Below are positions 53,639 to 62,748 of a stretch of DNA of 64,000 bases, piece by piece. The number at the start of each line of letters is the position of its first letter. Positions within the stretch are counted from its first letter, which is position 1. The translations under genes and the position numbers were made by a program. The notes beneath the pieces were generated by a model, which worked only from the letters and a program-made list of their open reading frames with translations, made no database searches and had not been told where the DNA came from. Source of the DNA: Janibacter alkaliphilus. GTDB taxonomy: Bacteria > Actinomycetota > Actinomycetes > Actinomycetales > Dermatophilaceae. The stretch is from contig NZ_JACBZX010000001.1 of the NCBI RefSeq assembly GCF_013408565.1, forward strand, positions 2,046,001 to 2,110,000. Reading direction: 5' to 3'.

Positions 53639-55054
53639 TCAGACGAGCTCGGCGCCCTTGGCGAGCACCGAGCGCAGCCGCTGCTCGATGTCGTCGAACT
53701 CCGGCTGCCCGATGGTCAGCGGCGGCGCCAGCTGGATGACCGGGTCGCCGCGGTCGTCGGCGCGGCAGTAGATGCCGGCCTCGAAGAGCGCCTTGGACAG
53801 GTAGCCGCGCAGCAGCCGCTCCGACTCCTCCTCGTCGAAGGTCTCCCGCGTCGCCTTGTCCTTGACCAGCTCGATCCCGTAGAAGTACCCCTCGCCGCGC
53901 ACGTCGCCGACGATCGGCAGGTCGAGCAGTCGCTCCAGGGTCGCCCGGAAGGCGGGGGCGTTCTCCTTGACGTGGTCGTTGAGGCCCTCCCGGTCGAAGA
54001 TGTCCAGGTTGGCCATCGCCACCGCCGCCGAGACCGGGTGCCCGCCGAAGGTGTAGCCGTGCTGGAAGGCGGTGGTGCCGTGCTTGAAGGGCTCGAAGAG
54101 CCGGTCGCTGGCGATCATCGCGCCGATCGGGGAGTAGCCGGAGGTCATCCCCTTCGCGCAGGTGATGATGTCCGGGGTGTAGCCGAGGTCGGTGCAGGCG
54201 AACATCGACCCGATCCGGCCGAAGGCGCAGATCACCTCGTCGGAGACGAGCAGCACGTCGTACTCGTCGCAGATCTCCCGGACCCGCTCGAAGTAGCCGG
54301 GCGGCGGCGGGAAGCAGCCGCCGGCGTTCTGCACCGGCTCGAGGAAGACCGCAGCCACGGTGTCCGGGCCCTCGAACTCGATCGCCTCGGCGATCCGGTC
54401 GGCGGCGTACCGGCCGAAGGCCTTGGGGTCGTCGCGCAGCTCCTCGCTGGCCCGGTAGATGTTGGTGTTGGGCACCTTGTGCGCGCCCGGGACGAGCGGC
54501 TCGAAGGCCTCCTTCAGCGGCGGCAGCCCGGTGATCGACAGCGCGCCCTGCGGGGTGCCGTGGTAGGCGATGGCGCGCGAGATGACCTTGTGCTTGGTCG
54601 GCTTGCCGACGAGCTTGTAGTACTGCTTGGCCAGCTTCCACGCCGACTCCACGGCCTCGCCGCCGCCGGTGGTGAAGAAGACCCGGTTGAGGTCGCCCGG
54701 GGCGCCCTGGGCCAGCCGCTCGGCGAGGTTGATCGCGCTCGGGTGGGCGTAGGACCAGATCGGGAAGAAGGCGAGCTGCTCGGCCTGCTTGGCCGCGGCC
54801 TCGGCGAGCTCGGTCCGGCCGTGCCCGACCTGGACGACGAAGAGGCCGGAGAGGCCGTCGATGTACTCCTTGCCGGCGGCGTCGTAGACGTGGTGGCCCT
54901 GGCCGCGGACGATCACCGGGACCTGGCCGCCGTCCTCGTAGACCGACTGCCGGGTGAAGTGCATCCACAGGTGGTCGCGGGCGGCGTCCTGGTGGCTCGT
55001 GCCCAGCGGCGTGGTGCCGGTGGTGGTGGTCTCGGGCTGCGTGCTGCTGGTCAT
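53639..55054 (-). CDS. Class III omega-aminotransferase, putrescine/polyamine type
   Basis: A 471-residue PLP aminotransferase of class III. YEDGGQVPVIVRGQGHHVYDAAGKEYIDGLSGLFV is represented by IVRGQGHHVYDAAGKEYIDG near residue 48; FFTTGGGEAVESAWKLAKQY, AIAYHGTPQGALSITG, LLVSDEVICAFGRIGSMF and the Schiff-base Lys in IITCAKGMTSGYSPIGA (about residue 300) follow. This pattern fits putrescine:pyruvate or beta-alanine:pyruvate aminotransferases (SpuC group). It overlaps the Lrp-type gene by 4 nt (ATGA) and is followed by the FAD oxidase, giving two alternative amine-removing enzymes in one operon. Confidence 0.9.
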   Translation of the reverse strand: MTSSTQPETTTTGTTPLGTSHQDAARDHLWMHFTRQSVYEDGGQVPVIVRGQGHHVYDAAGKEYIDGLSGLFVVQVGHGRTELAEAAAKQAEQLAFFPIWSYAHPSAINLAERLAQGAPGDLNRVFFTTGGGEAVESAWKLAKQYYKLVGKPTKHKVISRAIAYHGTPQGALSITGLPPLKEAFEPLVPGAHKVPNTNIYRASEELRDDPKAFGRYAADRIAEAIEFEGPDTVAAVFLEPVQNAGGCFPPPPGYFERVREICDEYDVLLVSDEVICAFGRIGSMFACTDLGYTPDIITCAKGMTSGYSPIGAMIASDRLFEPFKHGTTAFQHGYTFGGHPVSAAVAMANLDIFDREGLNDHVKENAPAFRATLERLLDLPIVGDVRGEGYFYGIELVKDKATRETFDEEESERLLRGYLSKALFEAGIYCRADDRGDPVIQLAPPLTIGQPEFDDIEQRLRSVLAKGAELV

Positions 55055-55527
55055 CTCGTTCCCCAGTTGTAGTGCTGCTTGTTGAGCTTCAGGTAGACGA
55101 AGGTCTCGGTGGAGCGCACCCCGGGCAGGGTGCGGATGCGGTCGCTGAGCAGGGCGAGGAGCTGGTCGTCGTCCTCGCAGACCACCTCGGCGAGCAGGTC
55201 GAAGCTGCCGGCGGTGGTGACCACGTAGTCGACCTCGGGCAGCGCGGCGAGCGCATCGCCGACCGGGCCGAGGTCGCCGTCGGCGTTGATCCCGATCATC
55301 GCCTGACGGGTGAAGCCCACCTGCAGCGGATCGGTGACGGCGACGATCTGCACCACCCCGGCGTCGAGCAGCCGCTGCACCCGCTGGCGCACGGCCGCCT
55401 CGGACAGCCCGACGGAGCGGCCGATCGTCGCGTAGGAGCGGCGGCCGTCCTCCTGGAGGTGCTCGATGATCTGCTTGCTGACCTCGTCGAGGCGCACCGG
55501 ATCGGTGGACGCGGTCGTGGGGGCCAT
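55051..55527 (-). CDS. Lrp/AsnC-family transcriptional regulator
   Basis: A 158-residue regulator. The N-terminal helix-turn-helix ([41 protein letters not shown], about residues 13-52) is followed by a RAM ligand domain ([40 protein letters not shown]). Such proteins sense an amino acid or amine and control adjacent genes. It heads the minus-strand polyamine operon and is divergent from the aldehyde dehydrogenase/potDABC operon, so it probably controls both. The ATG at 55527 begins just before the DNA-binding domain. Confidence 0.92.
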   Translation of the reverse strand: MAPTTASTDPVRLDEVSKQIIEHLQEDGRRSYATIGRSVGLSEAAVRQRVQRLLDAGVVQIVAVTDPLQVGFTRQAMIGINADGDLGPVGDALAALPEVDYVVTTAGSFDLLAEVVCEDDDQLLALLSDRIRTLPGVRSTETFVYLKLNKQHYNWGTR

Positions 55528-55723
55528 GTCGTCATGGTGTCGCCAGGTGAGCGGGAGCGCAACCCGTCGACGACGGAAACCGTGGCGAAACAGAGATTTA
55601 ACGGCGGATTTCGTCGGTATTCCGTCGGAGGGGTGTGCATATGCGAAGACGGCCACTATCGTGCACGTCACACCAGCGATACCCCGCCGCGCACCGGCGG
55701 GCGACCCCGAGGAGCGATCCGAC
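55528..55723. promoter_or_regulatory. Divergent control region of the polyamine locus
   Basis: 196 bp, A+T-richer than its surroundings at 55580-55660. A perfect 8-bp inverted repeat CGACGGAA (55571-55578) / TTCCGTCG (55620-55627) brackets the A+T-rich core, a plausible Lrp-type site. CACTAT (55653-55658) could be a -10 for the plus-strand operon. The aldehyde dehydrogenase ribosome binding site GAGGAG is at 55709-55714. Confidence 0.5.
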
Positions 55724-57175
55724 GTGGCCGAGTCCACCCCCCGCCAGCTGCGCAACGTCATCGGTGGCGAGCGCGTCGACGCCGCCAGCGGCGAGACCAC
55801 CGACATCGTCGACCCGTCCACCGGGCAGGTGGTGGCCACCGCCCCGGTCAGCTCCCAGGAGGACGTCGACCGCGCCTACGCCTCGGCGCAGGAGGCCTTC
55901 GCGACCTGGGGCCGGGTGACGCCGGGGGAGCGGCAGACCGCGCTGCTGCGCTTCGCCGACGCCCTGGAAGCCCGCGGGCAGGAGCTCATCGAGCTCGAGG
56001 CGAGCAACACCGGCAAGCCGCACCACCTCGTCGCCTCCGAGGAGGTGCCGGTGATGTGCGACCAGATCCGGTTCTTCGCCGGCGCCGCCCGGGTGCTCGA
56101 GGGACGCGCCTCGGCGGAGTACATGGCCGGGCACACCAGCTGGATCCGGCGCGAGCCGATCGGTGTCGTCGGCCAGGTGACCCCGTGGAACTACCCGATG
56201 ATGATGGCCGTCTGGAAGATCGCCCCGGCCCTGGCCGCCGGCAACTCGATCGTCCTCAAGCCCAGCGACACCACCCCCGAGACCACGCTGCTCATGGCCG
56301 AGATCGCCAGCGAGTTCTTCCCGCCGGGAACCTTCAACGTCGTCACCGGGGACCGGGGCACCGGGCGGATGGTCGTCGAGCACGCCACCCCCGAGCTGGT
56401 GGCGATCACCGGCTCGGTGCGCGCCGGTGTCGACGTGGCCACCTCGGCCGCCCGTGAGCTCAAGCGCACCCACCTCGAGCTCGGCGGCAAGGCGCCGGTG
56501 GTCGTCTTCGACGACGCCGACCTCGAGGCGCTGGCCGAGGGGATCGGCACGGCCGCCTACTTCAACGCCGGTCAGGACTGCACCGCGGCCACCCGGGTGC
56601 TCGCCGCGCCGGGGATCCACGACGACGTCGTCGCCGCGCTGGCCGAGTTCGCCCGGACCGAGGCGAAGGTGGGCGCGCCCACCGACGACGAGGCGCTGCT
56701 GGGCCCGGTGAACAACCGCGACCAGCTGGCCAAGGTGTCCGGCTTCATCGACCGTCTGCCCGACCATGCCGACCTGGTCACCGGCGGCACCCGGATGAGC
56801 GAGATGGGCGAGGGCTTCTACCTCAGCCCGGCGGTCGTCTCCGGGCTCCGCCAGGACGACGAGGCGGTGCAGAACGAGATCTTCGGGCCGGTCATCACCG
56901 TGCAGCGCTTCACCGACGAGGACCAGGCGGTGGCCTGGGCCAACGGGGTCGAGTACGGCCTCGCCTCCTCGGTGTGGACCAGCGACTTCGGTCGGGCGAT
57001 GCGGATGAGCACCCGGCTCGACTTCGGCTGCGTCTGGATCAACTGCCACATCCCGCTGGTGGCCGAGATGCCGCACGGCGGGTTCAAGAAGTCCGGTCAC
57101 GGCAAGGACCTGTCGATGTACGGCTTCGAGGACTACACCCGGATCAAGCACGTCATGGCCAACATCGAGGTCTGA
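55724..57175 (+). CDS. Gamma-aminobutyraldehyde-type aldehyde dehydrogenase
   Basis: An NAD(P) aldehyde dehydrogenase of 483 residues. [57 protein letters not shown], the catalytic Glu in [14 protein letters not shown] (about residue 254) and the catalytic Cys in [14 protein letters not shown] (about 289) are intact, and [21 protein letters not shown] / [28 protein letters not shown] fit the PuuC/PatD aminobutyraldehyde group. It should oxidise 4-aminobutanal from putrescine to 4-aminobutyrate. The GTG at 55724 has GAGGAG upstream. It is first of the plus-strand operon leading into the Pot transporter. Confidence 0.9.
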   Translation: MAESTPRQLRNVIGGERVDAASGETTDIVDPSTGQVVATAPVSSQEDVDRAYASAQEAFATWGRVTPGERQTALLRFADALEARGQELIELEASNTGKPHHLVASEEVPVMCDQIRFFAGAARVLEGRASAEYMAGHTSWIRREPIGVVGQVTPWNYPMMMAVWKIAPALAAGNSIVLKPSDTTPETTLLMAEIASEFFPPGTFNVVTGDRGTGRMVVEHATPELVAITGSVRAGVDVATSAARELKRTHLELGGKAPVVVFDDADLEALAEGIGTAAYFNAGQDCTAATRVLAAPGIHDDVVAALAEFARTEAKVGAPTDDEALLGPVNNRDQLAKVSGFIDRLPDHADLVTGGTRMSEMGEGFYLSPAVVSGLRQDDEAVQNEIFGPVITVQRFTDEDQAVAWANGVEYGLASSVWTSDFGRAMRMSTRLDFGCVWINCHIPLVAEMPHGGFKKSGHGKDLSMYGFEDYTRIKHVMANIEV

Positions 57176-57195
57176 CGCACCCCCTCCCACCCTCC

Positions 57196-57209
57196 GACCC
57201 CGCGGGGTC
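57196..57209. other. Perfect 14-bp palindrome before potD
   Basis: GACCCCGCGGGGTC lies in the 57-bp gap between the aldehyde dehydrogenase and the binding-protein gene. It may be an operator, a stem attenuating read-through, or chance in G+C-rich DNA. Confidence 0.4.
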
Positions 57210-57232
57210 CCGTCCTGGAAGACCGACCGCCG

Positions 57233-58483
57233 ATGACCCCCGTCCGGCCCCCGGCCGACCCCACCACCGCTGCCCTCGTGCGGGCCGCGCGGGCCAGCCA
57301 GCGCTCCCGCCCGACCCGACGCTCGATGCTCACCGGCGGCCTGCTCGGCGGCGCCGGGCTGGCCCTGGCCGGCTGCGCCCCGCCGGAGCCGCCGACCGCA
57401 GGGGCCGCCGCCGCGGCCGCGGACCTGCCGACGGACGTCTCCGAGCGGGAGCAGATCGTCCGCTGGGCGAACTGGACCTCGTACATGGACATGGACGACG
57501 CCGGCCGGCGCTACCCGACGCTGCAGGCCTACGAGCGCGAGTCCGGCATCGACGTCTCCTACACCGAGGACATCGACGACAACGACAGCTACTTCAACAA
57601 GATCGCCCCGCAGCTGCGCGCCGGCCAGGACATCAGCCGGGACATCTTCACCTTCACCGACTGGATGGCCAACCGGATCATCCGCGAGGGCCTGTGCCAG
57701 CCGCTGGAGCTCATCCGGATGCCCAACGCGAGCAACCTGCTGGAGTCGCTGCAGGACGTCTCCTTCGACCCGGGCCGGCAGTACTCGCTGACCTGGCAGA
57801 CCGGCTTCGCCGGGATCGGCTACCACAAGGGGAAGGTGGGCCGGGAGCTGAAGACCATCGAGGACCTGTGGGCCGAGGACCTCAAGGGCAAGATCTCGGT
57901 GCTCAGCGAGTTCCGCGACACCCTCGGCTGCATCATGCTCAGCCAGGGCGTCGACATCGACTCCGACTTCACCCAGGACCAGTTCCAGGCCGCGGTCGAC
58001 GAGATCGACTCCCGGGTGGCCGACGGCTACATCCGCCGGATCAAGGGCAACAGCTACCTCAACGACCTCAAGAGCGGCAACGCGGTGGCCGGGATCGTCT
58101 GGTCCGGCGACCTCTTCGTGCTGCGTGCCGAGACCGAGGACGAGGACTGGGAGTTCGTCATCCCGGAGAGCGGCGGCACGATCTGGAGCGACAACATGAT
58201 GGTGCCGATCACCAGCACGCACCGGCGCAACGCGCAGGACATCATGAACCACTACTACGACCCGGCGGTGGCCGCCGAGGTCGCCGCCTGGGTCAACTAC
58301 GTCTGCCCCGTCCAGGGCGCCCAGGAGGAGATGGAGAAGATCGACCCCGAGCTGGCCGAGTCGCCCTTCATCTTCCCCAGCGACAGCTACATCGAGGAGA
58401 ACAACATCCAGGGCTTCCGGGCGCTCGACCCGGAGGAGGACCGGGAGTACAGCGAGATCTGGGCCAGGACGGTGGGCAACTGA
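57233..58483 (+). CDS. potD: Polyamine ABC transporter substrate-binding lipoprotein
   Basis: A 416-residue extracellular binding protein of the PotD/SpuD family. The N-terminus has twin arginines (TRRSMLTGGLLGG) before a hydrophobic stretch ending in the lipobox LAGC (Cys about residue 44), so export may be by the Tat route with lipid anchoring. The mature lobe starts REQIVRWANWTSYMDMDDAG, then GIDVSYTEDIDDNDSYFNKI and DWMANRIIREGLCQPL, close to spermidine/putrescine binders. Later acidic and aromatic patches (WSGDLFVLRAETEDEDW, IWSDNMMVPIT) suit a cationic ligand. Its stop overlaps the potA start by one base. Confidence 0.93.
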   Translation: MTPVRPPADPTTAALVRAARASQRSRPTRRSMLTGGLLGGAGLALAGCAPPEPPTAGAAAAAADLPTDVSEREQIVRWANWTSYMDMDDAGRRYPTLQAYERESGIDVSYTEDIDDNDSYFNKIAPQLRAGQDISRDIFTFTDWMANRIIREGLCQPLELIRMPNASNLLESLQDVSFDPGRQYSLTWQTGFAGIGYHKGKVGRELKTIEDLWAEDLKGKISVLSEFRDTLGCIMLSQGVDIDSDFTQDQFQAAVDEIDSRVADGYIRRIKGNSYLNDLKSGNAVAGIVWSGDLFVLRAETEDEDWEFVIPESGGTIWSDNMMVPITSTHRRNAQDIMNHYYDPAVAAEVAAWVNYVCPVQGAQEEMEKIDPELAESPFIFPSDSYIEENNIQGFRALDPEEDREYSEIWARTVGN

Positions 58484-59643
58484 TGGGCATCTTCGGCTCG
58501 AGCAAGAGCGGCGGCTCGCCCGTCCGCCAGGCCACCGGCGACCTGCGGCTGGACGAGGTCACCAAGACCTTCGGCGACTTCACCGCGGTGGACGACCTCG
58601 ACCTGCACGTCCCGCGCGGCTCCTTCTTCGCGCTGCTCGGCCCCTCCGGCTGCGGCAAGACGACCACCCTGCGGATGGTCGCCGGGCTGGAGCAGCCGAC
58701 CTCGGGGCGGGTGCGCATCGGCGAGACAGACCTCACCGGTTCCCGGCCCTACGAGCGCCCGGTGAACACGGTCTTCCAGAGCTACGCACTCTTCCCGCAC
58801 CTCTCGGTGCGCGACAACGTCGCCTTCGGGCCCAAGCGGCGCGGCGAGACCGAGGCGCTCAGCCAGGCCGACGAGGCGCTGGAGCTGGTGCAGATGGGCC
58901 ACCTCGCCGGCCGCAAGCCCACCCAGCTCTCCGGCGGGCAGCAGCAGCGGGTCGCCCTCGCCCGGGCGCTGGTCAACCGGCCCGAGGTGCTGCTGCTCGA
59001 CGAGCCGCTGGGCGCGCTGGACCTCAAGCTGCGCCGGCAGATGCAGGTCGAGCTCAAGCGCATCCAGACCGAGGTCGGGCTCACCTTCATCCACGTCACC
59101 CACGACCAGGAGGAGGCCATGACGATGGCCGACACGGTCGCGGTGATGAACCACGGGCGGATCGAGCAGATGGACGCCCCGGAGGCGCTCTACGACCTGC
59201 CGAGCACCGCCTTCGTCGCCAACTTCGTCGGCCAGTCCAACCTGGTCACCGCCCAGGTCACCGGCCGCGACGGCGAGCACCTCGTCGCCGACGCCGCCGG
59301 CACCACGGTGCGGGTGCCGCTGGCCCGGGCCGCGGTCACCGACGGGGAGGTGCTCTTCGGGGTGCGCCCGGAGAAGGTGCGCATCCACGAGCACCGGCCG
59401 GAGAGCCTGGGCGACGACGTGCGCGCCCGGGTCGAGGACGTCTCCTTCACCGGCGTGGCCACCCAGTACATCGTCACCGTGGCCTCCGGGAACCGGTGGG
59501 CGGTCTACGAGCAGAACCTCGACGTCGACCCGCAGACCGTGCGCCCCGGCGACGAGGTGTGGATCTCCTGGGACCCGGCGCACGCCTTCGTCGTCGCCCC
59601 GGACGCCGAGGCCGAGAGCGCCGCCGACGAGGTGGCCTCGTGA
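58483..59643 (+). CDS. potA: Polyamine ABC transporter ATP-binding protein
   Basis: A 386-residue ATPase. Walker A GPSGCGKTTTLRMVAGLEQP (about residues 51-70), Q-loop NTVFQSYALFPHLSVRDNV, signature LSGGQQQRVALARAL (about 148-162), Walker B VLLLDEPLGALD and switch HVTHDQEEAMTM are all intact. The C-terminal TOBE-type regulatory domain (VLFGVRPEKVRIHEH, FTGVATQYIVTV) is typical of PotA. Start TGATG overlaps potD; the end overlaps potB by 4 nt. Confidence 0.95.
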   Translation: MGIFGSSKSGGSPVRQATGDLRLDEVTKTFGDFTAVDDLDLHVPRGSFFALLGPSGCGKTTTLRMVAGLEQPTSGRVRIGETDLTGSRPYERPVNTVFQSYALFPHLSVRDNVAFGPKRRGETEALSQADEALELVQMGHLAGRKPTQLSGGQQQRVALARALVNRPEVLLLDEPLGALDLKLRRQMQVELKRIQTEVGLTFIHVTHDQEEAMTMADTVAVMNHGRIEQMDAPEALYDLPSTAFVANFVGQSNLVTAQVTGRDGEHLVADAAGTTVRVPLARAAVTDGEVLFGVRPEKVRIHEHRPESLGDDVRARVEDVSFTGVATQYIVTVASGNRWAVYEQNLDVDPQTVRPGDEVWISWDPAHAFVVAPDAEAESAADEVAS

Positions 59644-60590
59644 GCACCGCCGCCGACGCCGACACCGCTGCGGGCGGATCCGGCGGAGGCCGCCGCAGCA
59701 GGACGAAGGGGGACCGCGGCGCCCTGGACGCCCGCGAGCGGCGCCGGTCGTCGCGCACCGCCTACCTGCTGCTGCTGCCCGGCGTCGCCTGGCTGGTCAT
59801 CTTCTTCGTCGTCCCGGTCGTGCAGCTCTTCACCGTCTCGCTGCAGAGCGACTTCCCCGGCTACCCGGGCTACTACTACCGCGACGTCAACGTCGGCAAC
59901 TACCTCTCCGCGCTGGCCGAGTTCTGGCCGCACATGCTGCGCTCGCTGCTCTTCGGGGCGCTGGCCACCTTCTTCGCCTTCATCCTCGCCTACCCGCTGG
60001 CGTACGCGCTGGCCTTCAAGGCCGGCCGGTGGCGCCCGGTGATGCTCATCTGCGTCATCGCGCCCTTCTTCACCAGCTTCGTGCTGCGCACCATCGCCTG
60101 GCGCCAGATCCTCGCCGACGACGGGATCCTCGCCTCCACGCTGCGCACCCTGCACCTGCTGCCCGGGGACCGGATCACCGAGACCTGGGTGGCCGTGGTC
60201 GCCGGTCTGACGTACAACTTCCTGCCTTTCATGGTGCTGCCGATCTACGCCTCGCTGGAACGGGCCGACCCGCGGGTCATCGAGGCCGGCAGCGACCTCT
60301 ACGGCAACGGGCTGACCACCTTCGCCCGGGTCACCCTGCCGATGAGCCTGCCCGGGGTGCTCGCCGGCACCCTGCTGACCTTCATCCCGGCGGCCGGCGA
60401 CTACGTCAACGCCGAGCTGCTCGGTTCCGACCGCAGCACGAAGATGGTCGGCAACGTCATCGAGAGCCAGTTCTTCCGAGTCCCCGGCGGCTACGACACG
60501 GCTGCCGCGCTGAGCTTCACGCTGATGGCGATCATCCTCGCCCTCGTCTTCCTCTACGTCCGCCGCTTCGGCACCGAGGAGCTGGTCTGA
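59640..60590 (+). CDS. potB: Polyamine ABC transporter permease PotB
   Basis: A 316-residue permease with six hydrophobic helices. A hydrophilic Gly/Arg-rich N-terminus of about 35 residues precedes the first helix (TAYLLLLPGVAWLVIFFVVPV). The MetI-type loop EAGSDLYGNGLTTFARVTLPMSLPG (read as EAGSDLYGNGLTTF and VTLPMSLPGVLAG, about residues 215-240) is the coupling helix region that meets PotA. GTG start overlapping potA (GTGA). potC begins 1 nt after its stop. Confidence 0.93.
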   Translation: MSTAADADTAAGGSGGGRRSRTKGDRGALDARERRRSSRTAYLLLLPGVAWLVIFFVVPVVQLFTVSLQSDFPGYPGYYYRDVNVGNYLSALAEFWPHMLRSLLFGALATFFAFILAYPLAYALAFKAGRWRPVMLICVIAPFFTSFVLRTIAWRQILADDGILASTLRTLHLLPGDRITETWVAVVAGLTYNFLPFMVLPIYASLERADPRVIEAGSDLYGNGLTTFARVTLPMSLPGVLAGTLLTFIPAAGDYVNAELLGSDRSTKMVGNVIESQFFRVPGGYDTAAALSFTLMAIILALVFLYVRRFGTEELV

Positions 60591-60591
60591 G

Positions 60592-61407
60592 ATGCGCCGC
60601 CTGACCCGGTGGATCGGGGACCGCTTCGCGATGATCGCGGCCGTCCTCGTCCTGCTCTACCTCTTCCTGCCGGTGCTGTACGTCTTCATCTTCAGCTTCA
60701 ACGACTACCGGCGGAACAACCTCACCTGGAACTCCGACGCCGGTCCGACGCTGAAGCACTGGGCCAACCCGTGCGGGGCGCCCGGGATCTGCGAGGCGCT
60801 CGGCAACAGCCTCAAGGTCGGCCTGCTGGCGACCCTGGTGGCCACCGTGCTGGGCACGATGATCGCCATCGCCCTGGTGCGCTACCGCTTCCGCGGCAAG
60901 GGCGCCGGCAACATGCTCGTCTTCGTGCCGATGGCCACCCCGGAGATCGTGCTCGGCGCGAGCCTGCTGACGATCTTCGTCCAGGGCTTCAGCAACGTCG
61001 GTCTGCGGCTGGGCTTCTGGACCATCGTCATCGCGCACATCATGTTCTGCCTGAGCTTCGTCGTGGTCACCGTGCGCGCCCGGCTGCAGAGCCTCGACCC
61101 GCGCCTGGAGGAGGCCGCGCAGGACCTCTTCGCCGGGCCTGGCGAGACCTTCATGCGGGTGACCCTGCCGCTGATCATGCCCGGTGTCGCCGGCGCCGCC
61201 ATGCTGGCGTTCAGCTTGAGCTTCGACGACTTCATCATCACGAACTTCGTCAGCGGCGACACCAACACCTTCCCCAAGTTCGTCTACGTCAGCTACCTGC
61301 GCGGCATCCCCGCGCAGGCCAACGTCATCGGCTTCTCGCTCTTCGTCATCGCCGTGGTCCTCGTCGTGCTGGGCCAGCGGATCTCGATGGCTCGGGCGAA
61401 CCCCTGA
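60592..61407 (+). CDS. potC: Polyamine ABC transporter permease PotC
   Basis: A 271-residue permease with six hydrophobic helices. It begins LTRWIGDRFAMIAAVLVLLYLFLPVLYVFIFSF, and the coupling loop is LEEAAQDLFAGPGETFMRVTLP (read as EEAAQDLFAGPGETF and VTLPLIMPGVAGAAM, about residues 178-200). SFDDFIITNFVSGDTNTFPKFVYV matches the PotC C-terminal region. It completes the importer; the next enzyme gene starts 18 nt later with GGAAGGAG, so transport and metabolism remain in one operon. Confidence 0.93.
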   Translation: MRRLTRWIGDRFAMIAAVLVLLYLFLPVLYVFIFSFNDYRRNNLTWNSDAGPTLKHWANPCGAPGICEALGNSLKVGLLATLVATVLGTMIAIALVRYRFRGKGAGNMLVFVPMATPEIVLGASLLTIFVQGFSNVGLRLGFWTIVIAHIMFCLSFVVVTVRARLQSLDPRLEEAAQDLFAGPGETFMRVTLPLIMPGVAGAAMLAFSLSFDDFIITNFVSGDTNTFPKFVYVSYLRGIPAQANVIGFSLFVIAVVLVVLGQRISMARANP

Positions 61408-61425
61408 CGCCACGGAAGGAGTGCC

Positions 61426-62748
61426 ATGCGGGTCCTCATGATCGGCGCCGGCGGGGTCGGCGACGCGGCCGCGAAGATCGCCGCCACCCGAGGCTTCGCG
61501 CAGCGGTGGGTGGTCGCCGACGCCGACCCGGAGCGGGCGGCGCGGACCGTGGCGGCCGCCGTCGCCCGGGACACCCACGCCGGTGACGAGCCGCGCTTCG
61601 TCGCCGCGCAGGTGGACGCCTCGGACGCTGCGGCGGTGACCCGGCTGGCGGTCGAGCACGAGGCGACGCACGTGCTCAACGCCGTCGACCCGCGCTTCGT
61701 CATGCCGATCTTCGAGGGGGCGCTGGCCGCCGGGGCGGACTACCTCGACATGGCCATGTCGCTCTCCCGGCCGCACCCCGAGCGGCCCTACGAGCAGGTG
61801 GGCGTCAAGCTCGGCGACGAGCAGCTCGCCCGGGCCGGGGCGTGGGAGGCCGCCGGCCGCCTGGCCCTCGTCGGGATCGGTGTCGAGCCGGGCCTGTCCG
61901 ACGTCTTCGCCCGCTACGCCGCCGACGAGCTCTTCACCGAGATCGACGAGCTCGGCACCCGGGACGGGGCCAACCTCGTCGTCCGCGACGAGGACGGTCA
62001 GGAGGTCTTCGCCCCCGGCTTCTCGATGTGGACGATCATCGAGGAGTGCCTCAACCCGCCGGTGGTGTGGGAGCGCGCCCGGGCCGAGGCGGCACCACGG
62101 ACGAGCGACGGGCAGGTGGACGTCGAGGCGGGCTTCGCCACGCTGCCGCCCTTCGCCGAGCCGGAGGTCTTCGACTTCCCCGAGGGCATCGGCCCGGTCG
62201 AGTGCGTGCACGTCGAGCACGAGGAGGTGCTGCTCATGCCGCGCTGGGTGGAGGCGCAGCGGGTCACCTTCAAGTACGGGCTCGGCGAGGAGATGATCGC
62301 CATGCTCCGCCAGCTGCACACCCTCGGCCTGGACTCCACCGACCCCGTGACGGTGAAGGGGGTGCAGGTCAGCCCGCGGGACGTCGTCGCCGCCGTGCTG
62401 CCGGACCCGGCCACCATCGGCCCGCGGATGAAGGGCAAGACGTGCGCCGGGCTGCTCGTCACCGGGACCGGCACCGACGGTCGGCCGCGCGAGGTGTACC
62501 TCTACCACGTCGTCGACAACGCCGACACGATGCGCGAGGCGGACGCCCAGGCGGTGGTCTGGCAGACCGCGATCAACCCGGTGGTCGCGCTCGAGCTGCT
62601 CGCCGCCGGCACCTGGGCCGGCACCGGGGTGCGCGGGCCGGAGTCCTTCGACGCGCGCCCCTTCCTCGAGCTGCTCGCCGCCGACGCGCCGCGCGGCTAC
62701 GGCTCGCCGTGGGGCCTGCAGGAGCGCACCCCGAGCACCACCGCATGA
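61426..62748 (+). CDS. Saccharopine-dehydrogenase-family oxidoreductase
   Basis: A 440-residue NAD(P)-dependent protein. The N-terminal Rossmann motif is MRVLMIGAGGVGDAAAKIAA, followed by VVADADPERAARTVAAA, HVLNAVDPRFVMPIFEGALAAG, DYLDMAMSLSRPHPE and GIGVEPGLSDVFARYAADEL, the layout of saccharopine dehydrogenase/carboxynorspermidine dehydrogenase proteins. Relatives form or break a C-N bond between an amine and a keto or aldehyde acid by reduction of an imine. In this polyamine operon a carboxyspermidine-like or lysine-derived substrate is plausible but unproven. It overlaps the C-N hydrolase gene by 4 nt. Confidence 0.82.
   Translation: MRVLMIGAGGVGDAAAKIAATRGFAQRWVVADADPERAARTVAAAVARDTHAGDEPRFVAAQVDASDAAAVTRLAVEHEATHVLNAVDPRFVMPIFEGALAAGADYLDMAMSLSRPHPERPYEQVGVKLGDEQLARAGAWEAAGRLALVGIGVEPGLSDVFARYAADELFTEIDELGTRDGANLVVRDEDGQEVFAPGFSMWTIIEECLNPPVVWERARAEAAPRTSDGQVDVEAGFATLPPFAEPEVFDFPEGIGPVECVHVEHEEVLLMPRWVEAQRVTFKYGLGEEMIAMLRQLHTLGLDSTDPVTVKGVQVSPRDVVAAVLPDPATIGPRMKGKTCAGLLVTGTGTDGRPREVYLYHVVDNADTMREADAQAVVWQTAINPVVALELLAAGTWAGTGVRGPESFDARPFLELLAADAPRGYGSPWGLQERTPSTTA

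Noticed and set aside
52172..55072. A 966-codon plus-strand frame opposite the polyamine genes
   Set aside because: It covers the FAD oxidase and aminotransferase, both with intact catalytic motifs; the frame is low-complexity Gly/Asp/Arg/Val sequence.
55598..58252. An 884-codon minus-strand frame opposite the aldehyde dehydrogenase and potD genes
   Set aside because: Antisense shadow; the plus-strand proteins carry full motif sets and ribosome binding sites.
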